A stretch of 64,000 nt of DNA. Source: Alkanindiges hydrocarboniclasticus (GTDB taxonomy: Bacteria; Pseudomonadota; Gammaproteobacteria; Pseudomonadales; Moraxellaceae). Both the position numbers and the translations under genes were made by a program. Below, in pieces: positions 9,817 to 19,919 of the stretch (its first letter is position 1; each line of letters opens with the position of its first letter). Below the pieces are notes generated by a model. The model made no database searches and was not told where the DNA came from. It was given only the letters and a program-made list of their open reading frames with translations. The stretch lies in assembly GCF_001982605.1 (NCBI RefSeq), contig NZ_MLCN01000008.1, positions 186,001 to 250,000 of the forward strand, in the 5' to 3' direction.

Positions 9817-10803
9817 ATGATTCCAAAGTTAATCATCGTTGCAGATGATGCCCGGCAGCGCCATGCCCTGACAGATGTGAGTCAGTCGTGTGGCTTTGAA
9901 ATCCTGCATTGCGTGGCGTCAAGGCAGTTTGATAGCACCATAGCCCAGCAACAACCAGATTTATGGATCATTGATGTTGAAAATGAAGATGACCTGCTGG
10001 AGTTAATTGGCTTTGACCAGCCTATGCTGATGGGTATGACTTCAGCCCCGGCTTTTACCGAGCAAGTGCTTTATAAACGTTGGAAGCAGGGGATTAGCCG
10101 CAAGTTGCTCATGCTTTTAAGTGACAAGGTTCCTATTCTAAACAACAGTGTTGCCTTAAACTCAGCACTGGCTGGTAATGCCAAACAAATCCTGAATGCC
10201 AAACTCTTACCTTCTGCATGGCGCGTGGTTTTACTGGCGGCCTCCATGGGTGGACTTGAAGCAGTCAAGGCATTTCTGGACAAGGTTTCCACAGACTTGC
10301 CCGTAATTTTTTTGCTGGTACAGCACATTGATCCTTATATGCAATCGCAGCTACCCCGTATTTTAAGCCGGCATAATCGGTGGACTTTTGAAGTGCTTAA
10401 TTTGCATGAAATGTCACTGGATGCTGGGAAGGTTTATATTGTTCCGGCGCAACACCAGATTAATTTTGACCGGCAAGGCCGCGTGGTTATGCAGACGGAT
10501 AGCTGGCCCGGTGCTTACCAGCCTTCCATTACTGCCATGATTCATCGCGCCAGCACAGTTTTCAGGCAGCAACTGCTGACCATTGTATTTAGTGGCATGG
10601 GCGATGATGGAAGTCATTCAGCGGCATACCAGATTAGCTGTGGTGGCAAAATCTGGGCGCAAACCGCAGAAAGCTGTGCTTCCGCCAGCCAGCCAGACCA
10701 GATGCGTGCCACTGGGCAGGTCTGTTTTAATGAAACACCAGAAGGGCTGGCCCAACAGCTTGACCTTGAATATAGACAAAGTAGGGAGAACAGCAGTGAA
10801 TAA
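9817..10803 (+). CDS. chpB: ChpB, CheB-type protein-glutamate methylesterase
   Basis: The 328-residue protein has a C-terminal CheB methylesterase domain. The catalytic serine is in AASMGGLEA (about 142), the histidine in LVQHIDPYM (about 170) and the aspartate in SGMGDDGSHS (about 264). The first 120 residues look like a weak, divergent receiver-type domain (LIIVADDARQR, LWIIDVENEDD). It should remove methyl groups from PilJ and oppose PilK. It lies 59 nt after chpA and overlaps the start of chpC, so it belongs to the same operon. The ribosome site is poor, with GGTGAG abutting the ATG. Confidence 0.9.
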   Translation: MIPKLIIVADDARQRHALTDVSQSCGFEILHCVASRQFDSTIAQQQPDLWIIDVENEDDLLELIGFDQPMLMGMTSAPAFTEQVLYKRWKQGISRKLLMLLSDKVPILNNSVALNSALAGNAKQILNAKLLPSAWRVVLLAASMGGLEAVKAFLDKVSTDLPVIFLLVQHIDPYMQSQLPRILSRHNRWTFEVLNLHEMSLDAGKVYIVPAQHQINFDRQGRVVMQTDSWPGAYQPSITAMIHRASTVFRQQLLTIVFSGMGDDGSHSAAYQISCGGKIWAQTAESCASASQPDQMRATGQVCFNETPEGLAQQLDLEYRQSRENSSE

Positions 10804-11236
10804 TAATCAAGACGCCAGCCACACCATGAGCTTGCTCACTACCACAACAGGTTTTGTTGATGTCTATGTGATTGATGCAGACAAGCAACTGCCATGGCTG
10901 ATTCCACAAAACCTGGTACTGGCAGCCTTAAGTGCAGAATCCGGTATTCAGGAAATTGAATGGCGTGACAATAACCTGCCTGTGCTTAGCCTGGTTGATA
11001 GCCAAATTGCCAAGCCGGTTGCACTGGTAATTGAAAGCCTTAATGGTCAACGCTTTGCCCTGCTTACCGAAAAAATGCCGGATTCTCATCGGGTGCGTAT
11101 TTCCAGCTTACACGATGAAGACCAGCAGCCTACTAATGATCCCTTTGTGTTTCAGGTGGTAAAAATGGAAGAGCAGCATTATCAGGTGCCGGATTTTGAA
11201 AAGATTAACCAGCATCTGGCCTCGCTGGTATCTTAA
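10796..11236 (+). CDS. chpC: ChpC, CheW-like accessory coupling protein
   Basis: The 146-residue CheW-like protein contains VYVIDADKQLPWLIPQNLVL, LPVLSLVD and VIESLNGQRFALLTEKMP. I chose the GTG at 10796 as start because AGGGAG lies 7 nt upstream. This overlaps the end of chpB by 8 nt and indicates translational coupling. In Pseudomonas ChpC is a second adaptor that links extra receptors to ChpA. It is the last gene of the operon; the hairpin downstream has its T-tract on the opposite strand. Confidence 0.8.
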   Translation: MNNNQDASHTMSLLTTTTGFVDVYVIDADKQLPWLIPQNLVLAALSAESGIQEIEWRDNNLPVLSLVDSQIAKPVALVIESLNGQRFALLTEKMPDSHRVRISSLHDEDQQPTNDPFVFQVVKMEEQHYQVPDFEKINQHLASLVS

Positions 11237-11252
11237 GTTTTAGCACAATTTT

Positions 11253-11289
11253 AAAATAAAAAAGCAGCCAGCTTATTCAAACTGGCTGC
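11253..11289 (-). terminator. Rho-independent terminator of dapE
   Basis: GCAGCCAG at 11264-11271 pairs perfectly with CTGGCTGC at 11282-11289 around a 10-nt loop. An A-rich tract follows on the plus-strand left side, giving a T-run on the minus strand just after dapE. It lies between the convergent chpC and dapE and may slow transcription from both sides. Confidence 0.8.
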
Positions 11290-11317
11290 CCTGAAAATCT
11301 GGCCAATGACAAGTTAT

Positions 11318-12484
<1,167 letters not shown>

Positions 12485-12582
12485 TTAATCGAAGATGAGT
12501 TAAACCGTTGCGGTATCATAGCATTGATTAATTTGACGCAGTAATGAAGACTGAACATGCTCCATAAAAACAAGCCATTTAG

Positions 12583-12615
12583 CAAAAAGCCCATCATCAG
12601 GTAGATAATGGGCTT
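12583..12615 (-). terminator. Terminator of the entericidin-like gene
   Basis: AAGCCCAT (12587-12594) and ATGGGCTT (12608-12615) form a hairpin. On the minus strand it is followed by a run of T residues, 27 nt past the stop codon of the small lipoprotein gene. Confidence 0.75.
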
Positions 12616-12641
12616 ATCATTTAAACCGATTAAAGCTTAAA

Positions 12642-12779
12642 TTACATTTTGTGCTGGGTATCAGCAGCAGTATCGGTTACTTTGTCGCCTGCTTTTGAAA
12701 CGTCCTGGCCAAAACCTTTCATGGTGTTACAGCCAGTTAGAACAACACCTACCAGTGCAAGAGCAGCGATTAATTTCAT
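12642..12779 (-). CDS. Entericidin A/B-like small lipoprotein
   Basis: This short gene encodes 45 residues starting MKLIAALALVGVVLTGC. The lipobox LTGC (Cys17) predicts a lipoprotein signal peptide and a mature peptide of only 29 residues. The mature part NTMKGFGQDVSKAGDKV is the signature of the entericidin EcnA/EcnB family. In E. coli these are a paired antidote/toxin envelope lipoprotein system. A GGAGAG ribosome site lies 4 nt before the ATG, and a terminator follows. Only one family member is seen here, so the function (toxin, antidote or structural lipoprotein) cannot be told. DUF1853 lies 41 nt upstream on the same strand. Confidence 0.85.
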   Translation of the reverse strand: MKLIAALALVGVVLTGCNTMKGFGQDVSKAGDKVTDTAADTQHKM

Positions 12780-12820
12780 GTTTCTCTCCAGAAAATACAA
12801 TATAGTTTGTAGCTCTAAAC

Positions 12821-13819
12821 TTATATGATTGATATCTGATTGAAAATATCTGCTGCGTTAGGGTTAGGTTTCAAAGTGTTATCATTATTGAGGGATTTAT
12901 GCATTTTGTCAGTGATCCGTAACATATAGTGCAAAATTACTTTATTTTCAGCATCTAACAATAAATATAAACCACTGCGCCAGTACACAGGATTTTGAAT
13001 AATCGAGTGGCCGGATAATGGTTTTGTGGTTAACCCGTCAGGCTTTGCTACCATCCATTCCTGACGACTGGCATAACGCCATGTAAAGCCGGGCGGCGCA
13101 ACAGGAACAATCTCGCCCCAAAATCCAGTCAAATGCTGAGGGGCGGTCCAGCTCGGAAAGCACATGGCAGCACCAGCAGGATAAAACAAGCGGCCTTTGA
13201 CAATGGCACGGCGCAAGTCAATGGTATGTTGTTTGGCATGCGTCACATCAAACTGGTGCTGGTACAAGTGTTTTAGTTTGCGATCCAGACTGTCACGCCG
13301 ATTAGGGCCTAGCCAGTGTTCAGCCTGTAGATTACCTTCTCCCAGATAAAACTTAATGGCGACTTCCCAGTGTTCAGTCTGCCGGGTGTCCTGATTAAAA
13401 ATTAAAAAATCAATTTCACCAATTGTGCGTTGTCCATCCATGCGCTTGATGCCCTGACCCAGCAGGGTAAAGGGATGATACGCATTGTCCTGTAGCCAGA
13501 ACGCCAATAAATGCTCAAACCGGATGCCCAGCCTTGTACTACGCAAGCTAAGCATGTGTTGTTCAAGTGGCAGGGGATTGGTATCCAGTTGCAGCAAGCG
13601 TGGCAGGTAATTGGCAAACTGAAGTTGCCAGAAGTGGTGATCAGGCAGCTTCAGCTCTGGGGTTAAACCTTGCGCTGGCAGTAATCCTTTTTTTGGACCT
13701 GATACCAAGGATACTGGCCAGTCTGCAAGTAGTGATGGACTGGCAATGCTAAAGGCCAGCTCCTGAACCAGAGGCTGCTTGAAGGATAACCAGGGCTGAT
13801 TAGTATAGGGAATATCCAT
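12821..13819 (-). CDS. DUF1853 family protein
   Basis: The protein is about 332 residues and soluble, with no signal peptide. Features include LSFKQPLVQELAFSIASPSLL at the N-terminus, RLGIRFEHLLAFWL, GEIDFLIFNQDTRQTEHWEV and EHWLGPNRRDSLDRKLKHLY. The E..DFL and E.....K pattern resembles a restriction-nuclease-like core, which is an inference from the residues only. The overall pattern matches the conserved but uncharacterised DUF1853 family, from memory. The ATG at 13819 is preferred over an in-frame TTG at 13828. The function is unknown. Confidence 0.75.
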   Translation of the reverse strand: MDIPYTNQPWLSFKQPLVQELAFSIASPSLLADWPVSLVSGPKKGLLPAQGLTPELKLPDHHFWQLQFANYLPRLLQLDTNPLPLEQHMLSLRSTRLGIRFEHLLAFWLQDNAYHPFTLLGQGIKRMDGQRTIGEIDFLIFNQDTRQTEHWEVAIKFYLGEGNLQAEHWLGPNRRDSLDRKLKHLYQHQFDVTHAKQHTIDLRRAIVKGRLFYPAGAAMCFPSWTAPQHLTGFWGEIVPVAPPGFTWRYASRQEWMVAKPDGLTTKPLSGHSIIQNPVYWRSGLYLLLDAENKVILHYMLRITDKMHKSLNNDNTLKPNPNAADIFNQISII

Positions 13820-13944
13820 AAGGCTCAAAAAGGCTTAAGAGAAAAGCAGAATAACAGCAAATTTTTAATGATTAAAATATGTGATAAGAACGGGGAAACC
13901 CGAGAGGGTTGTTATAGCTATTAAATAAAAATAAGCTAATGCTC

Positions 13945-13986
13945 AAAACAAAAAAACCACCAGACTTTGTAAAGTCAAAGTGGCGG
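13945..13986 (-). terminator. Terminator downstream of the tRNA pair
   Basis: An imperfect stem (CCACCAGACTTTG with CAAAGTGGCGG, 13957-13986) is followed on the minus strand by a T-rich run. It lies 22 nt beyond the 3' end of tRNA-Leu and would end the tRNA transcript. Confidence 0.6.
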
Positions 13987-14007
13987 CTTTTAAATTTCTA
14001 TTATAAA

Positions 14008-14094
14008 TGGTGCCCCGAGCCAGAATCGAACTGGCACGCCCGTTAAGGCGAGGGATTTTAAATCCCTTGTGTCTACCGATTTCACCATCGGGGC
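14008..14094 (-). tRNA. tRNA-Leu (anticodon UAA)
   Basis: Read on the minus strand, this 87-nt class II tRNA has the acceptor arm GCCCCGA/TCGGGGC, an encoded CCA end and a long variable arm. Its T-loop is GTTCGATTC. The anticodon loop TTTAAAA is closed by the stem AGGGA/TCCCT, giving anticodon TAA and reading UUA. The length and variable arm fit tRNA-Leu. It shares a transcript with tRNA-Cys, which lies 34 nt upstream. Confidence 0.95.
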
Positions 14095-14128
14095 CAAACT
14101 TATAAAGATCAAGTTTCTAAAAAGAAAC

Positions 14129-14202
14129 TGGAGGCGCGATCCGGAGTCGAACCGGACTAATCGGATTTGCAATCCGGTGCATAACCGCTTTGCTATCGCG
14201 CC
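14129..14202 (-). tRNA. tRNA-Cys (anticodon GCA)
   Basis: This 74-nt minus-strand tRNA has the acceptor GGCGCGA/TCGCGCC, discriminator T (U) and an encoded CCA. The anticodon loop TTGCAAA gives GCA, which reads cysteine codons. The T-arm has GGTTCGACTCC. It is the first gene of a two-tRNA unit with tRNA-Leu and is divergent from folD. Confidence 0.95.
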
Positions 14203-14415
14203 AACTGACTGCATGACCTGCATTGCTGCATGTCTTGCCGGCAAAAAAGCATTGCTTTTTGTGACCGCTGTTCAGGCCGACAATATTATCAGCCTGAAAA
14301 AAAAATACAAGTAAATCAGGCTGACATTATGGCTAAAAAGACAGCATTCACGTCAAAACTTATGCCTATATTTAAGGTATCATGCGCACAGTCATTAAAT
14401 TGCGGAGAAATGATT

Positions 14416-15264
14416 GTGGCAAACTTGCTGGATGGCCGTGCCTTAGCTGCAAAAATAGAACAGGATTTAAGCCAGCGTGTAACGGCTTTGAAAGAAAAAA
14501 CCGGGCGTACGCCAATTCTGGCCACTATTCTGGTAGGTGATGATGGTGCGTCGGCCACCTATGTCCGTATGAAGGGCAATGCCTGCCGTCGTGTTGGCAT
14601 GGATTCTGTCAAGATTGAACTGCCGCAATCGACTACCACTGAACAACTGCTGGCCGAAATTGAAAAGCTGAATACCAACCCTGATGTGCATGGAATTTTA
14701 CTTCAGCATCCAGTCCCTGAGCAAATAGACGAACGGGCCTGTTTTGATGCCATTAACCTGAATAAAGATGTGGATGGCGTAACCTGTCTCGGTTTTGGCC
14801 GCATGAGTATGGGTGAACCAGCGTATGGTTCTGCAACGCCACAGGGCATTATGACCATTTTAAGGGAATACGGCATTGAGATTGCCGGTAAGCATGCTGT
14901 GGTGGTTGGCCGTAGTGCCATTCTGGGTAAACCCATGGCGATGATGCTACTAACTGCCAATGCCACCGTGACCATTTGCCATTCACGCACCCAGAATCTG
15001 GCTGAACTGGTGAAGCAGGCGGATATTGTGGTAGGTGCAGTAGGCAAGGCAGAGCTGATTAAGAAAGACTGGATCAAGCCGGGCGCTGTGGTGGTTGATG
15101 CCGGTTTTCATCCGCGTGAAGGTGGTGGTGTCGGCGATATAGAGCTTGTTGGCATTGAACAAATTGCCAGCAGCTATACGCCTGTACCGGGCGGAGTGGG
15201 GCCAATGACCATTACCACGCTCATCCGCCAGACTGTTGAAGCGGCTGAAAAGGCTCTGGATTAA
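14416..15264 (+). CDS. folD: FolD, methylenetetrahydrofolate dehydrogenase/cyclohydrolase
   Basis: This bifunctional enzyme of 282 residues interconverts 5,10-methylene-, 5,10-methenyl- and 10-formyl-tetrahydrofolate with NADP. The signature YVRMKGNAC gives catalytic Tyr49 and Lys53. [33 protein letters not shown] (nucleotide fold) and PGGVGPMT are all present. GTG 14416 lies 8 nt after GCGGAG and is the likely start. The ATG at 14410 is only 2 nt from that site. The frame stays open far upstream through the tRNA region, but that part is not coding. Confidence 0.95.
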   Translation: MANLLDGRALAAKIEQDLSQRVTALKEKTGRTPILATILVGDDGASATYVRMKGNACRRVGMDSVKIELPQSTTTEQLLAEIEKLNTNPDVHGILLQHPVPEQIDERACFDAINLNKDVDGVTCLGFGRMSMGEPAYGSATPQGIMTILREYGIEIAGKHAVVVGRSAILGKPMAMMLLTANATVTICHSRTQNLAELVKQADIVVGAVGKAELIKKDWIKPGAVVVDAGFHPREGGGVGDIELVGIEQIASSYTPVPGGVGPMTITTLIRQTVEAAEKALD

Positions 15265-15966
15265 ATGCAGGGATTACACAGTCCGGTAGGACAATCAGTT
15301 TCTGATGCAGCCCCTAAGGCATTATTGCAGGCGCTGCATCAGGTGATTCCAGCCGCAGGTTTAAGTTGTCAGCGTTTGCCGGAAACACCGATTGATTTAT
15401 GGTTAATACCACCGGATTTGCCAACAGAACGCATGGATGACGATGTGGTACGACGCATCTGGAATGATACACCGTACTGGATTTTCTGTTGGGCATCCGG
15501 GCTTGCCATGGCCCAGTGGCTGCTGGCTGAACCACAGCATGTTAAGGATAAAGTAGTGCTGGACTTTGGGGCAGGTTCGGGCGTAGTGGCCATTGCTGCA
15601 AAAATGGCAGGTGCCAAACAGGTAATTGCCTGTGATATTGACCAGATTAGCCTGATTGCCTGCCGGGAAAATGCAGTGCTGAATCAGGTTGAGCTTGAAT
15701 ATCTGGATGATCTGTATGCCTACACTGAGCAGGCTGATGTGCTGCTGGCAGCCGATGTGCTGTATGACCAGAGTAACCGGTTTTTTCTGGATGAGTTTTT
15801 AAAATTTGGCAAACAGGTCTGGGTTGCAGATTCGCGGGTCAAGAATTTCGTCCATCCCGCTTATGAAAAAGTGGATGAGCGCAGCGCAACCACATGGCCG
15901 GATCTGGATGAAGCCCGGGAGTTTAGGAACGTCAGCTTTTATCGCACCATCAAAGCCGTGAGTTAA
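15265..15966 (+). CDS. Class I SAM-dependent methyltransferase, Nnt1/lysine-methyltransferase-like
   Basis: The 233-residue cytoplasmic protein has SAM motif I VVLDFGAGSGVVAIAAKMAG, then an acidic loop in VIACDID. A post-motif reads ADVLLAADVLYDQSN. This pattern is typical of the Nnt1 / METTL20-like family of protein lysine methyltransferases, whose bacterial members methylate electron transfer flavoprotein beta. The substrate here is not shown by the sequence. The ATG directly follows the folD stop with no gap, so the two are probably co-translated. Confidence 0.8.
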   Translation: MQGLHSPVGQSVSDAAPKALLQALHQVIPAAGLSCQRLPETPIDLWLIPPDLPTERMDDDVVRRIWNDTPYWIFCWASGLAMAQWLLAEPQHVKDKVVLDFGAGSGVVAIAAKMAGAKQVIACDIDQISLIACRENAVLNQVELEYLDDLYAYTEQADVLLAADVLYDQSNRFFLDEFLKFGKQVWVADSRVKNFVHPAYEKVDERSATTWPDLDEAREFRNVSFYRTIKAVS

Positions 15967-16171
15967 GCATAAGTTTTACTGAGTAACTTGATAAAAAGTT
16001 TAATACTGGCGCATTTTATCGGTAAAAGATGGCATCCTAAGGCTAAATTTGGCTATATTATTAGCCAGTTAAGTTTTAGGGTGCTTAGTTTAGTTGCCCT
16101 TAAAATAACTGGTCACAATTAAAATCAGCCACTTATCCAGTGGACACCTAGAATATTAAAGGCATATTACT

Positions 16172-16837
16172 GTGAAGTATTATCGTTATACCGATTTAGT
16201 CTGGCTAAATCGTTGCTTGTACACCCTGTTGTTTCCACCTGCTGTACTTACCATTATTGGGCTGCTACACGGCTTATACAGCTTGCAGCGCCTGCGCGGG
16301 CAGTCTTCGTTAGCAGCACTGGATAGCTTGAGTCCTGACTTGTCACAGATGCTGATGCTGGATGGTATTTTGCGGGTTTCCCAGATTAGCCTGACCATAC
16401 TCATGCTGACCTTTTTTGCTTTTTGCTGGCTGTATTATGCCAAGCGTAACCTGATTGCGCTGTTTCAGCAGGTAGAACATTGCCTGATCAACAACCTCAA
16501 GCAGTTTGCCAACCTGTTTATCAGCATTTTCTTTTCCCTGCGCATGATGCGGGAACTGTGGCGTACCAGCATTCCCAAAAACCACCGTCATGGTATTCAG
16601 CACTGGCTGGTTCCAGTATGGTGGGTAATTCTGATTGCAGCCAACACCTGTAAGGTTGTTGCGGTGGTATTGCTGGCCAGGGCCTATACGGTAGGGGAAT
16701 GGTTTAATGGCTACGAGTGGATGTTGGCCGCTTATTGTTTTTATTTCCCACTATATATTCTGACCTGGCGGCTCGTAAATCAACTGGCCCGTTACCAGAA
16801 AATTCAATGGCAACAACTTATGACCCAAAGTGCTTAA
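16172..16837 (+). CDS. DUF4328-like four-helix membrane protein
   Basis: The 221-residue integral membrane protein starts at GTG, with AAAGG 10 nt upstream. Four hydrophobic segments are seen: LLFPPAVLTIIGLLHGLY, ISLTILMLTFFAFCWLYY, LVPVWWVILIAANTCKVVAV and YCFYFPLYILTWRLV. The central motif FANLFISIFFSLRMMRELWR resembles the DUF4328 family consensus, by memory only. The role is unknown. It has its own upstream region and shares a bidirectional terminator with the convergent lipoprotein gene. Confidence 0.6.
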   Translation: MKYYRYTDLVWLNRCLYTLLFPPAVLTIIGLLHGLYSLQRLRGQSSLAALDSLSPDLSQMLMLDGILRVSQISLTILMLTFFAFCWLYYAKRNLIALFQQVEHCLINNLKQFANLFISIFFSLRMMRELWRTSIPKNHRHGIQHWLVPVWWVILIAANTCKVVAVVLLARAYTVGEWFNGYEWMLAAYCFYFPLYILTWRLVNQLARYQKIQWQQLMTQSA

Positions 16838-16896
16838 GTAAAATGCAGATAGTCCAATGGCTTTGACGCATTTACTAAAATCTTAACGTTTCAATT

Positions 16897-16939
16897 AAAA
16901 AGCCTGATACTGGATAGCGTTACCAGTATTGGGCTTTTT
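16897..16939. terminator. Bidirectional terminator
   Basis: AAAAAGCC-TGATACTGG (from 16897) pairs with CCAGTAT-TGGGCTTTTT (to 16939), with A and T tracts on both flanks. It separates the convergent DUF4328-like gene and the lipoprotein gene. Confidence 0.85.
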
Positions 16940-16944
16940 AGCCT

Positions 16945-17442
16945 TTAACGTAAACAGGCGGCAGTAACCTGCTTTAAGGTATTGGGGCTGGTGTTGAGCA
17001 TATCGAGGCCTGCTGTATTGCTGCTATTGGATAACTTGGGTGTAGTCGAAAAACCAAATGAAGTACGATCACTACTGCCCAAGGGCACAGTGCTGTTATC
17101 CGCACCATTGGTAAAGCTTTCCTGCTGATTCAAACTGGCAAACTCTTTTTGATCCAGAATATCAATTTTAACTGGCGTATTGAGGTTAAGTCCCAGCTCT
17201 TTGGCACAGGCTTTTTGCAGTTTTTGTTGCACCATTTCAGCTGTTGTTTTACTGTCCAGTGTATAGCTGATAATTACCTGATCCGGGTTGCCGGGTTCAC
17301 GCTGATAACCGGTTTTTCCGTTATAGGGCTGAATGCTTTGACAGGCGGTAAGCCCTGTAGCTGCCAGTATTAAACCCAGCAGGGCAGCTTGTGACCATGG
17401 CGTTTTTTTTATGCTGATTTTTAACATGCCACTGATGATCAT
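16945..17442 (-). CDS. Putative lipoprotein of unknown function
   Basis: The 165-residue protein has a long basic N-terminus, a hydrophobic segment (ALLGLILAATG) and the lipobox LTAC, which predicts lipid attachment at the cysteine and export to the envelope. The mature part has a small alpha/beta-like region (DQVIISYTLDSKTTAEMVQQ, GLNLNTPVKIDI). A Ser/Asn/Thr-rich low-complexity tail follows. I do not recognise a family. AAAGGA lies 9 nt before the ATG. No partner genes are obvious: pckG is upstream on the same strand but ends with its own terminator. Confidence 0.7.
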   Translation of the reverse strand: MIISGMLKISIKKTPWSQAALLGLILAATGLTACQSIQPYNGKTGYQREPGNPDQVIISYTLDSKTTAEMVQQKLQKACAKELGLNLNTPVKIDILDQKEFASLNQQESFTNGADNSTVPLGSSDRTSFGFSTTPKLSNSSNTAGLDMLNTSPNTLKQVTAACLR

Positions 17443-17599
17443 GAGTGTTGTCCTTTATTTTGATTGATCTATGAAAATTGCTGTATAAATTATTGCACAA
17501 GATTCAATTTTAGAGTTTTTTCAATTGTGCAGTTGATGTCATTAAAAGAGAAAACTTCACCTGTTAGACGCAATGTTTTTTAGAGTATAAAAGGCATAT

Positions 17600-17629
17600 A
17601 TAAAAAAGAGCCGCTAGCGCGACTCTTTT
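17600..17629 (-). terminator. Terminator of pckG
   Basis: AAAAGAG (17604-17610) pairs with CTCTTTT (17623-17629), and the stem extends inward through CGC/GCG. On the minus strand the stem ends in a T-run 24 nt after the pckG stop. Confidence 0.8.
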
Positions 17630-17653
17630 GATGTGACTTAAATCACAAATGAT

Positions 17654-19486
17654 TTAAGCAACTTTTTCTACATTAATGGCCTGAACCAATTGTTCACGAC
17701 GTGCCTGCAATGCTTGTGGCACATGATTACCAATTTTTTCAAACAGTTCAGCATGGCTTTCCAGCTCTTTGGCCCACTGTTCCGGACTCTGTGAAGTCAC
17801 CTGCTCAAATTGCTCGGCAGTGAAGTCAGAACCTGTCCAGTTCAACTGCTGATAGCTTGGAACATAGCCAATTGGCGTTTCAGTGGCTTCAGCACGGCCT
17901 TCGCAACGGTCAATGATCCATTCCAGAACGCGCATGTTCTGGCCAAAACCAGGCCAGATAAAGTCGCCATTTTCATCACGACGGAACCAGTTCACGTTGA
18001 AAATCTTGGGCAGCTTGGCACCGGATTGTTCCAGTTTTTCACCCAGATTGAGCCAATGCTGGAAGTAATCACCCATGTTATAGCCGGCAAATGGCAGCAT
18101 GGCAAACGGGTCACGACGGACAATACCTTGCTGGCCAACAGCAGCAGCAGTGGTTTCAGAGCCCATGGTAGCTGCTTTATAAACACCATCAACCCAGTCA
18201 AATGCTTCGACCACTAAAGGCACAGTATCCGCACGACGGCCACCGAAGATAAAGGCAGAAATCGGTACACCGGCCGGGTTTTCCCAGTCAGCATCAATGG
18301 ATGGGCACTGGCTGGCAGAAACGGTAAAGCGGGCATTTGGATGCGCAGCTTTGTTCCCTGACTCAGGTGTCCATGGCTTGCCAGTCCAGTCGGTAAGACC
18401 TGCTGGAGCTTCTTTGCTTAAACCTTCCCACCACACTTCGCCATCTTCAGTCACCGCAACGTTGGTATAAATCACGTTTTGGTTCAGGGTTGCCATGCAG
18501 TTCGGGTTGGTCTTGGTGTTAGTACCCGGTGCCACGCCAAAGAAACCAGCTTCCGGATTAATGGCATATAAACGTCCATCTTCACCAGGCTTGATCCAGG
18601 CAATATCATCACCGACGGTTTCAACTTTCCAGCCCTCAAAACCAGCCGGTGGAATCAGCATGGCAAAGTTGGTTTTACCACAGGCAGATGGGAATGCCGC
18701 AGCAACGTAATGTTTTTCACCTTGTGGGCTGGTTAAGCCCAGAATCAGCATGTGTTCAGCTAGCCAGCCTTGGTCACGGCCCATCACCGAAGCAATACGC
18801 AGCGCCAAACATTTTTTGCCCAGCAGTGCATTGCCACCATAACCTGAACCATAAGACCAGATTTCACGGGTTTCAGGATAATGAACGATATATTTGGTGT
18901 CACTGCATGGCCAGGTTACGTCTTTCTGGCCAGCTTCCAGCGGCATGCCTACCGAATGCACACAAGGAACAAATTCACCGTCGGTACCCAGTACGTCGTA
19001 TACTTCTTTGCCCATACGCGCCATCATGCGCATATTCACCACCACATAAGGAGAGTCAGACAGCTCAATCCCGATATGTGCAATATGGCTACCCAGTGGG
19101 CCCATGGAAAAAGGAACAACATACATGGTACGACCACGCATGCAGCCTTCAAACAGGCCATTTAAGGTTTGACGCATTTCAGCCGGATCAGTCCAGTGAT
19201 TGGTTGCACCAGCATCTTCCTGTTTTTCAGAACAGATAAAGGTACGGTCTTCAACACGGGCAACGTCAGAGGGGCTGGAGTTGGCAAGATAGGAGTTTGG
19301 ATGTTTTTCTTGGTTTAATTTGCGCATGGTGCCGTTTGCAACCATGAGGTCCAGCAGGCGTTGATTTTCTTCTTCGCTGCCATCGCACCATTCAATACGG
19401 TCAGGTTGCGTTAATGCGGCGATTTCTTCCACCCATGCGATGAGCTTGGGGTGGCGAACGAATTCAGGTGCGTTCACTTTGGTCAT
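17654..19486 (-). CDS. pckG: Phosphoenolpyruvate carboxykinase (GTP)
   Basis: The 610-residue enzyme is of the GTP-dependent class: oxaloacetate + GTP to PEP + GDP + CO2, the entry step of gluconeogenesis. The P-loop [11 protein letters not shown] carries the mobile Cys269 and Lys271. [25 protein letters not shown] and FNVNWFRRD match the family. The start MTKVNAPEF at 19486 has an AGG element in range. An in-frame ATG 27 nt further upstream exists but is less likely. Together with fbp at 54607 the window carries two gluconeogenic enzymes, which fits growth on acids and terpenoids rather than sugars. Confidence 0.96.
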   Translation of the reverse strand: MTKVNAPEFVRHPKLIAWVEEIAALTQPDRIEWCDGSEEENQRLLDLMVANGTMRKLNQEKHPNSYLANSSPSDVARVEDRTFICSEKQEDAGATNHWTDPAEMRQTLNGLFEGCMRGRTMYVVPFSMGPLGSHIAHIGIELSDSPYVVVNMRMMARMGKEVYDVLGTDGEFVPCVHSVGMPLEAGQKDVTWPCSDTKYIVHYPETREIWSYGSGYGGNALLGKKCLALRIASVMGRDQGWLAEHMLILGLTSPQGEKHYVAAAFPSACGKTNFAMLIPPAGFEGWKVETVGDDIAWIKPGEDGRLYAINPEAGFFGVAPGTNTKTNPNCMATLNQNVIYTNVAVTEDGEVWWEGLSKEAPAGLTDWTGKPWTPESGNKAAHPNARFTVSASQCPSIDADWENPAGVPISAFIFGGRRADTVPLVVEAFDWVDGVYKAATMGSETTAAAVGQQGIVRRDPFAMLPFAGYNMGDYFQHWLNLGEKLEQSGAKLPKIFNVNWFRRDENGDFIWPGFGQNMRVLEWIIDRCEGRAEATETPIGYVPSYQQLNWTGSDFTAEQFEQVTSQSPEQWAKELESHAELFEKIGNHVPQALQARREQLVQAINVEKVA

Positions 19487-19919
19487 GGTGAGGCCTATCT
19501 TTGATGCGTACAACGTACAAAACAGCGGGCTTCGGATCGCGAAACAGCCGCCACAAAAATTATGGTTATATTAAACCACAAAAGCAGTTTTTATTTAAGA
19601 TACCAATTTATACCAATGAGTAACTTGTAAATTAATTAATTCTATAAAATTCAATAGGTTGATGTGTAAATATAGCAAACTATTTAGGTAAAATATGATT
19701 ATATTATACTCATCATTTTAAATTATGATGTTAGCAAACATTTGATAAATTTAGTTTTTATAGAATTCTATCCTTGCGTAAAATTTTGTAGAGCTGATAG
19801 AGCGACGTTTTTGGCCTAAGTTGTGGCAATTATTGCTAGTAAATTTTAGGATAATCTCAGGTATGATTTTTTTGGTTTTTCAGATTAACCCTATTAAATA
19901 GTAACAAAGGAGCATGATA
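19487..19919. other. Intergenic region between divergent pckG and an SDR gene
   Basis: A 433-nt, strongly AT-rich stretch separates two divergent genes and must hold both promoters. It contains several near-palindromic AT segments such as TATAGAATTCTAT near 19759. I see no tRNA, clear ORF or confident promoter box. Confidence 0.5.

Noticed and set aside
10583-10795. Upstream extension of the chpC frame inside chpB
   Set aside because: This is the overlap of another frame with the chpB coding region; the GTG at 10796 has a good ribosome site.
14230-14415. Upstream extension of the folD frame
   Set aside because: The frame is open near the tRNA genes, but the residues are not FolD-like and a better start with a ribosome site is at 14416.
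19487-19919. Riboswitch or defined promoter in the pckG-SDR gap
   Set aside because: The region is AT-rich with many near matches to promoter boxes, but none with convincing spacing, and no riboswitch core was recognised.
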